Shown here piece after piece: positions 35,761 to 47,874 of a stretch of DNA of 64,000 nucleotides (position 1 is the first letter of the stretch; each line of letters begins with the position of its first letter). The translations under genes and the position numbers were made by a program. The DNA is from Fomitopsis serialis (taxonomy: Eukaryota > Basidiomycota > Agaricomycetes > Polyporales > Fomitopsidaceae), in contig NW_025955010.1 of NCBI RefSeq assembly GCF_022376445.1, positions 186,001 through 250,000 of the forward strand. The letters run 5' to 3'. The notes under the pieces were generated by a model. That model made no database searches. It saw nothing but the letters and a program-made list of their open reading frames with translations, and had not been told where the DNA came from.

Positions 35761-36480
35761 CTCGCTAACTGCAGGTACAGGACGCGGTGACGTGCAGCAT
35801 AACGCACGACGCCCGCAGGGCCAATGCCCCATGCAGACATGGCCGACGAACGGGCCGCGGGTGCATGACCGAAGGAGTCGTAGGGATGGGAGAATGGGCA
35901 GGCGCAGGGCGCAGTCGCCGTGGCTTCATGAAGTGCGACGCACACGCCGACCGCGAGCGCACCGGGCGAATGCCCAGCACGCAGACACGGCCGACGAACG
36001 CGCGCAGAGCGAGCCGCCGAACAGGTGAGCAGGCGTGGACAAACAATCGGACGGGCAAGCAAGCGAGTGGATAGGCGGGAGAGCGGCCGCTCGGGTAGGC
36101 GAGCGGGCAGGCGACATCACACTGGCACACCCTAGACCTTGAGCGCGCCAGGCGGACACCCACTGCGCGCAGACACAGCCGACGGACGCGCACACAGGCG
36201 GGCGACCGGGCTCCCAAGCGGGCCGCGACACGCACAGCAAACGCGAGGGCGAATGCCCGGCGGGCATGCAGGGCAGAAACACAGCGGACTCGCGGATCAC
36301 GGGCGCGCGCCGCGGGCGTAGGTACGAGCAGAGAGGGCCAGCAGACGGCAGGCGCGGACGAGAGCGAGTGGGCAGGGAGGGACGAACAGCTGACAGAGAC
36401 GGGCGAGGATGAAGGGATGAGATGGGCGAGGATGAGGGTGAACGAGCAAGGTCGAGCGAATGTCAGGTACGACGCGGCGC
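35760..36480 (-). repeat. GC-rich degenerate repeat array, locus 2 (inverted)
   Basis: The reverse complement carries the same units as 12.3-13.3 kb. The unit at 35935-35995 reads on the minus strand gtgtctgcgtgctgggca, then cgcccggtgcgctcgcggtc, matching 12636-12680 almost base for base. Further units lie near 35810-35860 and 36140-36200, with cccgcccg-like tracts between. Long open frames on both strands here reflect composition only. Confidence 0.75.
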
Positions 36481-37370
36481 GGCATTACCGATGATGCAAG
36501 CACAACGCGCACGAGTCCGAGTTAGAGAGTAGCCACCCGGAGGCCATGAGCATAGGTGCGCTGCAAGTTTGAATATCCTCGAAGGTCTGCTATTGATCAA
36601 TGGCATCGTGCTCTCCCTTACTGCTGTGCGGAGAAACAGGGGTTGAACGTTGAAGGCATATTCATTACAATAGTACCACCCGAAAGTAAGAGCGAGCTTC
36701 GGGAGACAGACAGACTTACTAGCTTGCCAGCAGTCGATGGGGTAGTCCGACTCGGAGAGGCCATGGGCATGGGTGTGCTGCATATCACCCATTCTGTGTT
36801 GTGCCCCCCTTACTGCTGCTCGGCCGGGGAGCCAAGTGTCAGTCGAGGCAGATCCACCCGAACAGTCGGTATTCCACAGACTGGCATGGGGCCACGAAGC
36901 CGACTCCCGAAGGGAGACGGCTGAGTGGCCTTTCAACTTCACTCTTACAGAAGTCGCCTACCCTTGCAAATTAATACAGTCATAATATTTGAGTGCTTTC
37001 GCCTCGCCGTGAGCTCGAAGCTGTAGATAATGTATCTGACTCAGAGATATACTGACAATCGAACCGTGACGCCGCACACCTGTAGCGGAGCACGGGCATC
37101 GGCTAGTTCGCTTACATTATTCGTGAATCAAAACTAGACACCTGATCCTTACCGTTATATGGCGATGAATGACTGCTTGCGCTGAATTATGAACTCTATG
37201 GAGGGAACGAGATGACTATTAGTGGCTGCGTGTGAAGTACCTTGGTGAATAACGCGCACGACTGGCAGCAAAAACCGTCAAACGCTATCGAATCTGATGT
37301 TACAATGATTGACATGCAGTGCATCTGGGATACTGAATGTATTCGCGCCCTTGTGGCGTTCGGACATCCT
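36481..37370. other. spacer 3' of the permease, no gene seen
   Basis: Overlapping open frames of about 120-160 codons occur on opposite strands at 36460-36940. Neither has a recognisable motif or splice pattern, so I do not call a gene. Confidence 0.3.
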
Positions 37371-39505
37371 TCATCTCCTAACCTCCTTCTCGTATACATT
37401 GAACGAAGCTGTCGTACTGCGATCGTCCACGTTCGGGAGGGGCCCAGTAAACCAGTGCCGTGCAGATAGCACCCATGAGCCGCCAGCAAAGATGAAAACG
37501 ACCATGATTAGCAAGACAGCGTAATCTACACACCAAGCACTATCATTTCAGCTTGTTCGGGACGTATGATAGAAACGTGACGCACTCATACTGGCTGCAA
37601 TCGGAGTCTGTGTCGTTGGGAAACAGAGGAGCACGACAATGAAGGTCACCCAAGCCACCGCTATCGACCCGATCGGTGTCGACCAGCGGCCGAGCGAGAA
37701 AGGCCCAGGGATGAGCTTGTGTCGTCCGGAGGTGATGCGGAGGAATATGGGGGTCGTGTACGACGTGTACAAACCAATCACAGAGGCACTGTCAAGGAGT
37801 CAGTGGCCGGTGCGACACGCTCACGATGGATCTTACCTCGCCAGGGAAGTCAGAGCTGTTGAGGAGAAACCGAGGAGACCACATATCGCAGCCAGGAACA
37901 TGACGAGCCAGACGGCATTCACGGGTGTCTGGGTGTGATGGTTCATCTTCTTCCACCAGCGTGACCCAGGCAGTGCGTTGTCGCGCGCGAACGCGAAGAC
38001 TACGCGGGAGGCATCCACGCCTTGTGCCGCACCGCACAGGAACTGCCGTGTCACGGTAAGTCACGAAAGCGTTCCTAGAAACAATAAGCACTTACCTGCA
38101 CCGTGATGGTGACGCACCATATGGCAAGCATACCCTTCTTGCCGATGATGTCCAGGTACAGCTGGCCCATGGGGAGTGCGAGCTGCGTCGAGAGCAAGTC
38201 CGGCACTGAAGCCATAGCGAACGACACCGCGATGTTGAGTATCCATCCGAGACAGCCTACAGAGGCCACCGAAACCAAAATGGCTATCGGCGCGGCCTTC
38301 GCTGCCCCTGCTGTTTCCTCTGAGACGTGTGCGGCACAGTCGTCTGGAATAGGAGGTCAATGTCGGCGAGCGTCCTGCGTATCTGTCGTGATCCTTACAT
38401 CCTGTAAATTGCCACATAGGCACTGTGAAAGCTAGAAGGAACGCCCAGCCGGCTACAACATGCGTTAAATTGTATTGGACGACTCGACAAATTGGGCCGC
38501 TCACAATTGGACCATCCGGTGAAGTTCTCGTAGGAGGTGAAAGCGACCTTCGTAGATACTCTGTTTTCTCCTGCGCAGACAGGCAAAAGGATGGTCGCCG
38601 CTACGGTAGCCCCAACTGATATGTCGTGTAAGAAACGGCACCGCAGCATTTAAACGGCATCTTCACTCACACGTCACTACGGCATAGAACAAATTCAGTC
38701 GCGCCAAAACTCTAGTGGCTGCTGAACAAATCATGCCGTGTAGAAATAACATCGCCAGTAGTATCCCGTAAGTCGGACCAGGGCCTAAGATGACGCTTCC
38801 GTCTGTTCCCGCAGCAATTGCTGTGGTGATCATTTGTGCTCTATGATGATGAGTAGGCGCTTTATACCGTGGATGTGCGAACCTTACAGCGTGTAGTCAA
38901 TAGAGCACACCAATGTTACTTGGCCGGTTATGTTCGCCCATCCGGTAATCCAGCTTGCGAGAGGGGCATATTTCTCTGGGGCTAGTTTCGCAGAGAAATA
39001 GTAGAGGCCTGCGCTAGTACTGGGTAGGAAGGTCAGCTGCAATGTTCCATAAATGTTTCCATACACACGCACGGCATAGAGGAGGCCATTTCGGCCATGA
39101 CTGCTGCAACGCATAACACAAAAGGAACCGGTATGACCCATCCCCAGACGAGTCCGACATGACCACCTTCATTCGGTAAATAGATTAGACAACAAGAATC
39201 GTCGCGATTCTCACCGGAAGCTAATATAAGGGACAGCGACGAAGAGATACCGCTGATCACCGCCATGATCGAGAAAGAAAACGCGACTGTCTCAACGAGC
39301 TATACATTGAAAGTCAGTATGAGCGAGGCTCGATTAATAGACTACTCACGGAGAACTCTCTTCTGAACTCGCTTTTGTACCCGAGCTCTGCGAGGCGGGC
39401 ATCATCGGACACATTCAGACTTCCGTCCGACTTCCGCGACTTCAGTCCAGAGGTGTCGCGGTCGATGTATATCCCAGTGTCCTGCTTCATATCGAGGATT
39501 AGCAC
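37371..39505 (-). CDS. amino-acid/GABA permease (APC superfamily)
   Basis: Plasma-membrane or vacuolar transporter of amino acids or GABA, like fungal Uga4-type permeases. The start is MLILDMKQDTG (39505) or MKQDTG. The soluble N-tail has DDARLAELGYKSEFRREFS. Hydrophobic segments then follow in order: FSFSIMAVISGISSSL, GHVGLVWGWVIPVPFV, MAEMASSMPTSAGLYYFSA, GWANITGQVTLVCSIDYTLA, LAMLFLHGMICSAATRVLA, AFLLAFTVPMWQFTGY, SVGCLGWILNIAVSFAM, ASRVVFAFARDNALPGS, NAVWLVMFLAAICGLLGF and YAVLLIMVVFIFAGGSW. It ends at 37371 with ASFNVYEKEVRR. The order of the conserved GYxSEFRREFS, E-(M)-S/A-P and FAFARD motifs fits a 12-helix APC carrier. About ten short introns are present. Substrate specificity cannot be read. 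Confidence 0.88.
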
Positions 39506-40299
39506 ACGACGGGAAGCGGAAGGGCGTTCGATGGAGCTACAACGGAGTGAATGTCTCTATACATACTAGTACCTACGCCGGGATGATACACTGAGTCTCG
39601 GAGGAGCACGAGCCCCGCCGTAGCTGACAGAAGCAGAGATAAGCAAAAGGTGTACCATGGGAAGAGTCGAGACGACACCACTTCTCATAGGACGAGCCAT
39701 GGAGAAGCAGATAGGTCTTATGGCAGACTCCTCCGAATGGTCTTCTTTCAGATAGACGCGGTGCCTCAATTCTCACCCAGCTATAGCGGCCTGTCTGATT
39801 CGTTGGTCGAGCGCTGTGCGAGGTCCTGTAGATGTTTAGTACTTGTAATAGCAAGGATATCGCCCACACCTCCATGATCAACAGCCGCCACGGTAGCAGT
39901 GTGACCCATCATCAGCCTGGCTGAGATACACTGCTGCCAATTCGAGCCATCCGTCCAAAATTGCTTGGTACCGAATGCCAGTTCAGACGATGATGGATCG
40001 CACTGGCCAAGTACTTCCACGAATCGAGACTCAACTTCAACATCAAGGCGAACTTGCAGGCTGAACTAGTCACTTGCCATTTAAGGCAGAGCATGCTTAC
40101 CTAATACGGAGCCCCGCTGTCGAGGGCGGCCCCGCACTGACCAGGCTGACTTTGCTTACTCGCACTCGTCCTACCACCGCCAGGTCCTACTCTGTCCCTC
40201 CTTGCTCTCCTACAGCCATCTCTGCCCGAGGCTCTTCAGCATCGTCAGACATTCTTCTTGACCTCCGAGCCCAAACTTGCGTCGCACACCGCTCAGTGA
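39506..40299. other. spacer with possible membrane-protein remnant
   Basis: On the minus strand two hydrophobic stretches can be read: FCLSLLLSATAGLVLL (about 39650) and MEVWAISLLLQVLNIYR (about 39870). They lie in compatible order and could be a degraded integral-membrane gene, but no family or intact frame is supported. The plus-strand end holds the promoter of the kinase at 40300. Confidence 0.3.
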
Positions 40300-42585
40300 A
40301 TGCTTCTAGCCGCCCAAGAATTTACGACCGCATTTTCAGACCCACCTTCGCCCAATGAACCTACCTTCATTACGCGGCCAAGGCTCGCGAACCTCCTTTC
40401 CGAGGAAGATAGCGGTAGCGGCTACCTGAAGACTCAAGAGCTTCTCAAACATGACGAGGTGCTCAGTCGGGAGCTGCAAGACGATGCACCAAGCGATGTC
40501 CAAGCGACGTCGGCCCCGGAACCTCAAGATTCCTTCGTGACATCTCCCTTGTCGTATTCCTTCTCTGCGGGCCATGTTCCTGCTGCGGACCTCTCCCAAT
40601 CGCCGGCAGCGCTGTTCTTATCCTCGTTCAGCCCGTCAATGCCCGAGGCCGCCATTCCTGAAGACGCCGAGGGAGCCGTTATAGCCGGGTATACGCTCGG
40701 CCCTGTCATTGGTGTTGGAGGGTTCTCAGTCATCCGCCAGGCAACCTCGTCTGAAGGCGGCAGTGTTGCAGTCAAGATCGTACGGCGAACCGATCTTTCT
40801 GCGCGAGCTCGCAAGCGACTCGATCGCGAAATGACCATCTGGAGGTCCCTCAGCCACGAGCATGTTCTACCGCTATTCTCCGTTACTCAAACCGCTCGTG
40901 CAGATTATTATGCGACTCTATATTGCCCCGCCGGCACCCTGTTCGACATCTTGAAGCGAGATGGACACCCGGCATTACCACAAGATGATGCGGGGATGAT
41001 GTTCAGGCAGGTGGTGCGGGGGCTGAGATATCTGCATGAAGTGGCAGGGGTTGTGCACGGGGATATGAAGCTGGAGAACGTGCTCGTAGATGAGATGGGT
41101 GTGTGTAGAATCGCAGACTTTGGAATGGCACGCAAGATCGGCGAGGTCGAAGAACCCGATGCGGAGACCAGTGAGCCCTCGCGAGGCCTTCCTGCCACGC
41201 TGCCACGAAGATCGCACGGCACGCAAGGGCCATTGCAAAAGCACCTATCTCTGATGCGACATAGCGGCCCACGCCATCGTGGCTCTACGCCCCTCCCTTC
41301 CTCGACGACGACGCCAACTCGTAGCCGAGAGTTCCCCCAGGGATCGCTCCCTTATGCATCCCCGGAACTTCTCCTTCCGTCGTCTTCGGCCTCACGCTCA
41401 CCCAATCCTGCACAGGATATCTGGGCACTGGGTGTCATGTTGTACACTCTTCTGACAGGACGCCTGCCGTTTGTGGACTCGTATGACCCTCGTTTGCAGA
41501 TGAAGATTCTGCATGGTAAGTCTGGCAGTCGTAAATCACGTAAAATAGCAAGAGTTTGACGTACATCTCTTCATCACGCAGGTGCGTACGAAATGCCCAA
41601 GGGTATTGGCCACGGTGCAGAGCGCGTCCTGACTGGCTGCTTGGAACGTTCTGTTCTAAATCGATGGACGATCGCGATGGTAGACGAGGTTGCTTGGGGC
41701 ATCGGCTGGGGTGCAGAAGGCGACGAGGCCTCACCCCCGCCCGAGATGCCATCCCGCGTGTCGTCCAAGTCGCGTTCGCGCTCGCGGCCTGGTGTGCGCA
41801 TCGATGCAGACGTGATCGACGACCTCGAGAGTGTGCGCTCGCCATCATGCACGACGCGCTCTAAGAGCCGCTCGCCACGGCGTGCCAGCCGGAGCGCATC
41901 GCGCCATGCGCACGCACATCATCCGTACGAGCCGCACCGCCAACTGCACCATCATCACGAGCACCCGCCTCATCCTCGTCCCATGGAGCTCAGCTTCTCC
42001 GCGCTCACAAACGCCATCTTGCGCACGAGCTCGGCAGACTCGGACTCGTCTGGGTCCGCACTCAACGAATCCGCCCTCCTCATGACGCCAGGCCAACCGC
42101 AGCGGCAGGAGCGAGAGCGTGGACGCCTACCAAGGCCTAAAGCACGGCTCCCAGCGGAACTACCGATCTCAGACTCTCGCTCTGTCAGTCCTCTCGAAGC
42201 TCTCCTCACCCCCGCGGACTCCGTCCGAGTGGCCCAACCTTCGGAGGGTCTCGACAAGTCACCTACGATGAGCGATATATTCGCGCCGTTGGTTGAACCC
42301 ACAGCGAACGACGTGGACGAACACTGGTCATACGGCAACGACGCAGACGTTCTGCATTCCGCGAAGGAACAGCTCCGGCATGTCCTTCAAAAGGATTCGC
42401 AGCGCTCAGGACGACGGGGCAGTGTGCCGCCTCCATCTGCGCGAACGCCATTCCAATGTCCTTCTCCGTCGGGTCTGTACACGCCAGCGACGCCGAGGTC
42501 GATCCAGTCTCATGGGACTCGCAGTCGCAGCGCGGACGTGCGCCCTGTCTCGGCTGCGTCGAGTGCGCACGGCCGCGTCGGCTGA
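40300..42585 (+). CDS. Ser/Thr protein kinase with HGD catalytic loop and long activation-loop insert
   Basis: Two exons with a 66-bp intron (41516-41581). The start is MLLAAQEFTTAF; a 120-aa Ser/Pro-rich leader precedes YTLGPVIGVGGFSVIRQA (Gly loop), VAVKIVRR (Lys), VVHGDMKLENVLVDE (catalytic loop with HGD in place of HRD), and IADFGMARK (DFG). An insert of about 65 residues rich in Ser, Pro, Arg and His follows before GSLPYASPELLL. Then DIWALGVMLYTLLTGRLPF, and after the intron YEMPKGIGHGAERVLTGCLE. The C-terminal 270 aa are low complexity (RS-rich, His-rich AHAHHPYEPHRQLHHHH). I cannot assign it to a named subfamily. The kinase core appears otherwise complete. Confidence 0.82.
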
Positions 42586-43052
42586 ACCTCGCGAGGCGCG
42601 CTGCTCTCCTCCATACAAGACAATCCTTGCATGTATGGGTTGGGTGTCATCGTGACGTGACACCGAAGTACATTGGTCGTTGTATCATATACTTATGCCC
42701 CCGTCGATGACATCACGAAGAGATACCGTTAAGTTATACCCCCTCTCCTTCGTTGGTCGCACTTTCCTCTCCTCTCATTCTTACTCCGTCTCCTCCTCTC
42801 AAATAGTCACTCAATGTTTCACTATACTCTCCCGCCTCCGATGTATATTTTGGCTTCGGGGTCTCTCTCAGTTGTAATACCGTGTCATCAGTGATATGAT
42901 ACTCTCCTCGCAATGCTACGACTTGCGTTACCACTGGACTGCGCAGCGCAATTGAGCGTACTTGATGCATATAATTATACTGTACTGTAATACATTCGTG
43001 TGATCCATGCATCATCTTCGAGGGACGCTGGACTCCCCACTACTTATCGCAA
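42586..43052. other. spacer between convergent kinase and F-box copy 5
   Basis: This is 3' flank for both genes. No gene, RNA or repeat is recognised. Confidence 0.35.
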
Positions 43053-45698
43053 TTAATCCCAATCTACATCAACGTCAATACATACGTAAGAAAGCCCCTC
43101 GAGTGTGATCCAAATCGAATCGCGAAGGCAGCGTACGTCGGGACGAGCGTGGAAGAAATCCACGTAGTCCCTTGGCTCGTCGATAGCATGTCTACAATTA
43201 CAAGGCGGGTGAGCTCTCCGAGCCGTCATCGACTATACATAGAAAAGACTCACACGTCATGCACGTGGTGCACGACAGTGCCCTTGGTTTGCAGGCCCTC
43301 CAGGAAGACGGGACAGTGATTGCAAGTCCACACATTCTGCAACTCCGAGCCAGACACACCCTCGCGTATAGGTAGCCGCGCAGAGGATTCTTTGCTGAGG
43401 AGCAAGATCGACAGCGAAGGGGCTTCTGAATGGTTGTCCCAACAGTGTTTGACCTACCAAGGCATGTCGCAACAATCAGCTCACGTACGCCGATAAATGT
43501 AAACAGTCATGCGCATGAGCGAACTCACAATTGAACGCCAGCTCTCGACTCGATGATGTACCAAGCCATCTGGGGTGACCATCTTGCAACCTTCGCAGAA
43601 CATAATCTCACCCAGCTCGTCCAAGTCTCTGGGACGCGTTTCATCAGGGTCAAGGCCGAGCGCGATCGTCAAGGCTTTGACAATTGAATGCGCGGCTGCA
43701 TTCCAGGTAAAGATTTCTCCATCATCACCATCGTCGTCGTTGTCGTCATCATCACCATCATCTGAGGCTTGCAACTGTAGCCAGAAGCGCGCATCCTCGG
43801 GGATCCTTGGAAACCGTGCAAGAACCTCGTCCTTGGAGAATATGGGATCCGCGGAAAGTGGCAATTGGTAAACAGAGCTAGCTAGTGACAGGCACCGCTT
43901 AACTCCCGACTCGGAGGCCGCAAACCGCTCCAGCAGCTCGGGACACCGTTCCTTCATGCTCCGCACCATCGCGGACTCGACACTGGCATAGTAAGCTGAG
44001 ACGATGTCCGGGAACGATCCCGCAGCTTCGTTGCACCGCTCCTTTACGGTTTGATACGGGGCGCCAAGATCTTCGTAGATCAGAGAACGGAAGGGCGGAG
44101 TGACGTAGATCACGCTGACATGCGGGAGACGAAGCCTTTCGATAGGGCGCAGAGGCTGCTTGTAGGTTTCATACAAAATCTTCACTACGTCCATGCGAGC
44201 GTGGATCGTGTCTGGATACTCTTGTTCGAGACGCTTGATTTGGTCTGCCATAGCGTACGGCTCAAGTGCGGCTCGGACGCGCTGCCACTCTACAGAGATG
44301 CAAAATTACTGCCCTGACGCATAGATGCAAGACGTTCACACACCTTGCTCGGTCACCTCAACGCTAGCATTCCCAACGAAGCGCTGCCAGCCGTGGCCCT
44401 CAAATTGGACAAGATTCTCAGTCGTGTAGCCTAATTCTCCGAACAATTCTTCAATGCTACCAAAAGCAATCAGATATGCGAAATTTTACCACTCTAGCAA
44501 CCATCGGCACACACCGTTTATATTGAGTGGCCCTGAGTGCTTGTTCCTCTTTCTTACGGATGCGCAACCACTCCTTACACGTCGCTCCGTGCTGAAGGTA
44601 TGGCTATCAGCGCGAAGTATCCGCACGCACGAGAGGTTGACAAACTTCAATTATCGCTCGTGTGTATTGGACACGTTCTTCTTTGTACTGATCCAAAGCT
44701 TCTGTTGCACCGGGCTTCCCAGCTTCAATATCTTCCCAGTATTTGAGAACCTTGGCCGTTGTTGCAGCGATTTCAGGTTCCCAGTACCGTTTTCCTGGGA
44801 TGTCTGATCCCGAGAGTGTCCTCACTGAGACGATTGATCAGCATGCGGTACAAGATGCAACGAGCAAAGCTTGACTCGACTGGATGTATACGGAATGAGC
44901 TGCAAGACGAGCGCAGACAGGATTGGGTGTTCAGACTTGCTTATGAGCCAGTCGTGATGAAGAAGCCTAAGTGGTCGTCAAGATCGCTTGCGGGAGCTGA
45001 AGCAGGAATGCCGAAATGTACCGTGTCCATCTACACTCGAAGCATATGCGCCGCAACAACACAAAGTCGACCTCGTCTCTGGAATACTGTCCGCATCCCT
45101 GGAGGGTATACGCTGAGTGCCCTTGTCCGTGACTCGTCATAACAAATACGTACCGCACACTCATATTCACAATACATCGCTCTTACCCAAGCAACCTGCG
45201 GCACACAGAGCGGGCCATCAGGAGTCTCTCCAGCGACGACTTTGACTGTCTTCCAGAGTCCATCACTCTGGGGAGACTCGAGGAGGAACGCACGGAAGGC
45301 TCTGTTGGTCTGCGCAAGATTCGCAAGATCGAGCGGATACAATTGCCCAAAAATCTGAAAAACGGTGAAGGTCTCGGTCCGAAGTGGTAACAACGTCTAT
45401 GCTGTGTTTCTTACCTCGTAGATGATGTCCATGGGAAATGCCAGTAGACGGATGCATGACAATGGACTAGCTATCGCAGTAGGATGCTTCGCGTCCGCCA
45501 AAGGCGTTGAAGCATACTTCCGGAACCGGGCTGATTCGTTACTCCCAGAAGCGGCTGAGACGATAGTCATTGTCCTCGGTGCAACTGATGAAGGGAGTGT
45601 TCTATCACACCTTCGCTGGCGCCTTCGTTGGTCCGTGTCACGGTGCCACTCGAGCCTGACTGATTGGCTTCAAGTTCGCTGGGTGTCGTACTGAGCAT
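43053..45698 (-). CDS. F-box-like protein with C-terminal CX2CX15HX4H finger (copy 5)
   Basis: The start at 45698 reads MLSTTPSELEANQSG. A first intron (gtgtgatag to gtctcag, containing stops) joins in phase to AASGSNESARFRKYASTPLA. The F-box reads FPMDIIYE, intron, LYPLDLANLAQTNRAFR. The Cys ribbon is GCGQYSRDEVDFVLLRRICF, then EC. Then YWEPEIAATTAKVLKYWEDI, IEELFGELGYTTENLVQFEG and the central exon (44270-43500) with YKQPLRPIERLRLPHVSVIY. That exon also has an Asp-rich run at about 43700-43760 encoded by a trinucleotide repeat. The finger WTCNHCPVFL continues into HAIDEPRDYVDFFH, with the stop at 43053. It is closest to copy 4 and looks intact. Confidence 0.7.
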
Positions 45699-47874
45699 CT
45701 TGAAAACACAGCCTGCTGCGTGCAGATGCTCTTTTGTGGCCAAGCGATGAAGTCGAGATGGTAGCGGGTAGCCACACGTCCGACACCTGGACTCGACTTT
45801 GAGTCAGCGCCTCTGCCATGTATATTCAATTCGATTGCTAGGGTATAAGCGATCTTGACGAACCTTCAACAAGTAAGAGGACTTCGTCGAGGGTGGCGAA
45901 AGAGAGCTGTGGAGGTTTCAAGTCGTCGCAGTGCACGTTCAAGTTGCTGCGAGCCTGAGTGTGGCTTGGGTGTTCCCATTCCGGCGGACAAGTGGGCCGC
46001 GATTCCGCGACTTCGGAACTTGCTATATATGGATTATACAGCGCATGGGCGCTCTACACCGCCGCCTCAGGGACAGCTGGTAGCCAGCTGGCTTTCCCAC
46101 GTGTCCCACGTCGGCGGCACAGCTATGCATGGCTCGACAACATCTCGGCCTAGAGCTGGAAGCCTATCAATACAGCCTATGCCTACGCTCATGTGTGACC
46201 CATGTCGCTGCCCAACTGGCTTCCAGCATGATACCTCGACGGGCCCATACTGAACATTCAATATATTTCTGATTTATCATATATTCCGCTCTCGTTTGGC
46301 GCATTCGAACCTCACAAACACTCGCTATTGGGCCTCATACAAGACCGAATAATAGTTCAGAGTTTCGTATATTATATTGCATGTCATAGCTATTACAGTG
46401 CGAGTCTCGCAACACTGTTCGACACGACTTATCCTCCCTGACCTCTCTCATCTGGTACTTGTATCTGTATCAGTAGGCGACTCCGAGTCGTAGTAATACG
46501 AACCTCACTGCGACACCCGGACCAAGGAGGCGTGTCTCGCGACATGCGGCGAGAGCTCACCAGGTTTTCTGTCAACTGCACATGTCAACGACGCATCCGC
46601 GCAAAACAAAAGGCGCTCACCCTGCCCAAATTCCCTGCCAGCGAAATCCTATACTCGAGATCAAGGCACTCCTGTCCCGGCACCCCGGAGGTACTCACTG
46701 CAGTAGGGTTCACCGACCACCAAGAAGTGCGCAGAAAACGCGGGCTTCTGGTGTCTTGCTCTGGTCGACTCGGCATTTCGGGCTGCGGACCTTGGCACAG
46801 GTGGGTGACGAGGCCCAGCAGGGCGTGTGCACGGCCTGCGGGGCCTCGCGCTTTCGGCGCGCTGCGGAGCCGCATGCGCAGACGGTGGCGAGTTCACCAG
46901 GAGATGCTTGTTCACGCGTTGAGCGCGCTTCTCGAGATCACTGAGGGCGAGTCCTGCGACGAGCAGCATAGGGCTTGGCCCGCCGCCCCGCTTGCGCCTT
47001 CTGCGATGCTTGGCTCGAACGCGAGGGCGGGGATCATCTGCTGGCCTCGGCACTGGCCGCAGTTGAAGGGCCTCCTTGATGGAAGGCTTCCAAGTCGAGA
47101 GTGGCGCCTTTCCACCTCTTGAGTGACGCTCAGCCTGAGTGCCTCCGTGCCCTTCGTGGGTGGTGTCGCTGCCGCGCAGCTGCTGAGTTGTGCGCAGCGC
47201 ATTGGCGAGGGCCGTCTGCAGTGCGGGGTCGTCGCTCGCCCCGGGGAGGGCAGGGCAATGCCCCAGACCACTGCAGGTATACCCGGTGCCGCAGCTGGCT
47301 GCACGCAAGTATTGCGCGCCGCGGGTGACTTCGCGAGTGGGCGAGGATAAGTGAAGGTTTGGTATGACCGGCTTCAGCGAGGCAGGAGGGTGCGAGGTGC
47401 GAGGGTGTTGTGCCACTGCTGGGCCATGAGCGAAAGCGGTGAATGAGGAATAAGGAACTAATCTGAGTGATCATACATAACTCACAGCGCGATCATGCCC
47501 CAAACACTGATATGGCTGAGCCACGGAGCGGACAGCTTGAGGATCAACGGTGATGATGCGCATCATCACAGTGAACCCCTCAAGTTGTCCCTCCAAAAGC
47601 GCCGCGCATAGCGTGCGTGGAGGACTGACAACATCTTTGAAGTCGTCGTGGGCACCGGTGCAGAGGGGATCAGCGTGGAGGTTGTCAAAGGTGAGGGAGA
47701 GGACTTGTTGTTTCAGTGGTATCACCGCCGCGCAGCAAGGAGGTCGGAGCCAGGACGTGGCAAGGTCTCGGAGAGTTGGTGAAGTTCAGTATCACATGAT
47801 CTACAGCCGCAGGACGGAGCCGCCACTGAGATCGCACCGTCGACTTTTTTTCTCTGTTGGCTTTGCTCGAGAAG
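45699..47874. other. 2.2 kb without a supported gene, left flank of the transposon-like block
   Basis: GC-rich open frames occur on the minus strand (46661-47416, Arg/Pro-rich, 251 codons; and 47471-47725) and could be exons of one spliced gene, but no motif is recognised. Short palindromes such as gccagctggc (46083-46092) lie near 46.1 kb. No terminal inverted repeat was found by eye. Confidence 0.3.

Noticed and set aside
35639..36512. Overlapping open frames resembling secreted Cys/Ser/Arg-rich proteins
   Set aside because: Same repeat as at 12.3-13.3 kb, read in reverse; compositional artefact.
45959..46261. Palindromic words near 46.1 kb as transposon ends or an origin
   Set aside because: Short, imperfect and unmatched at the other side of the transposon-like block; likely chance.
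46532..47474. 251-codon minus-strand frame and 196-codon plus-strand frame
   Set aside because: Opposite-strand frames in GC-rich DNA with low-complexity Arg/Pro content. Possibly part of a real spliced gene, but no motif supports either.
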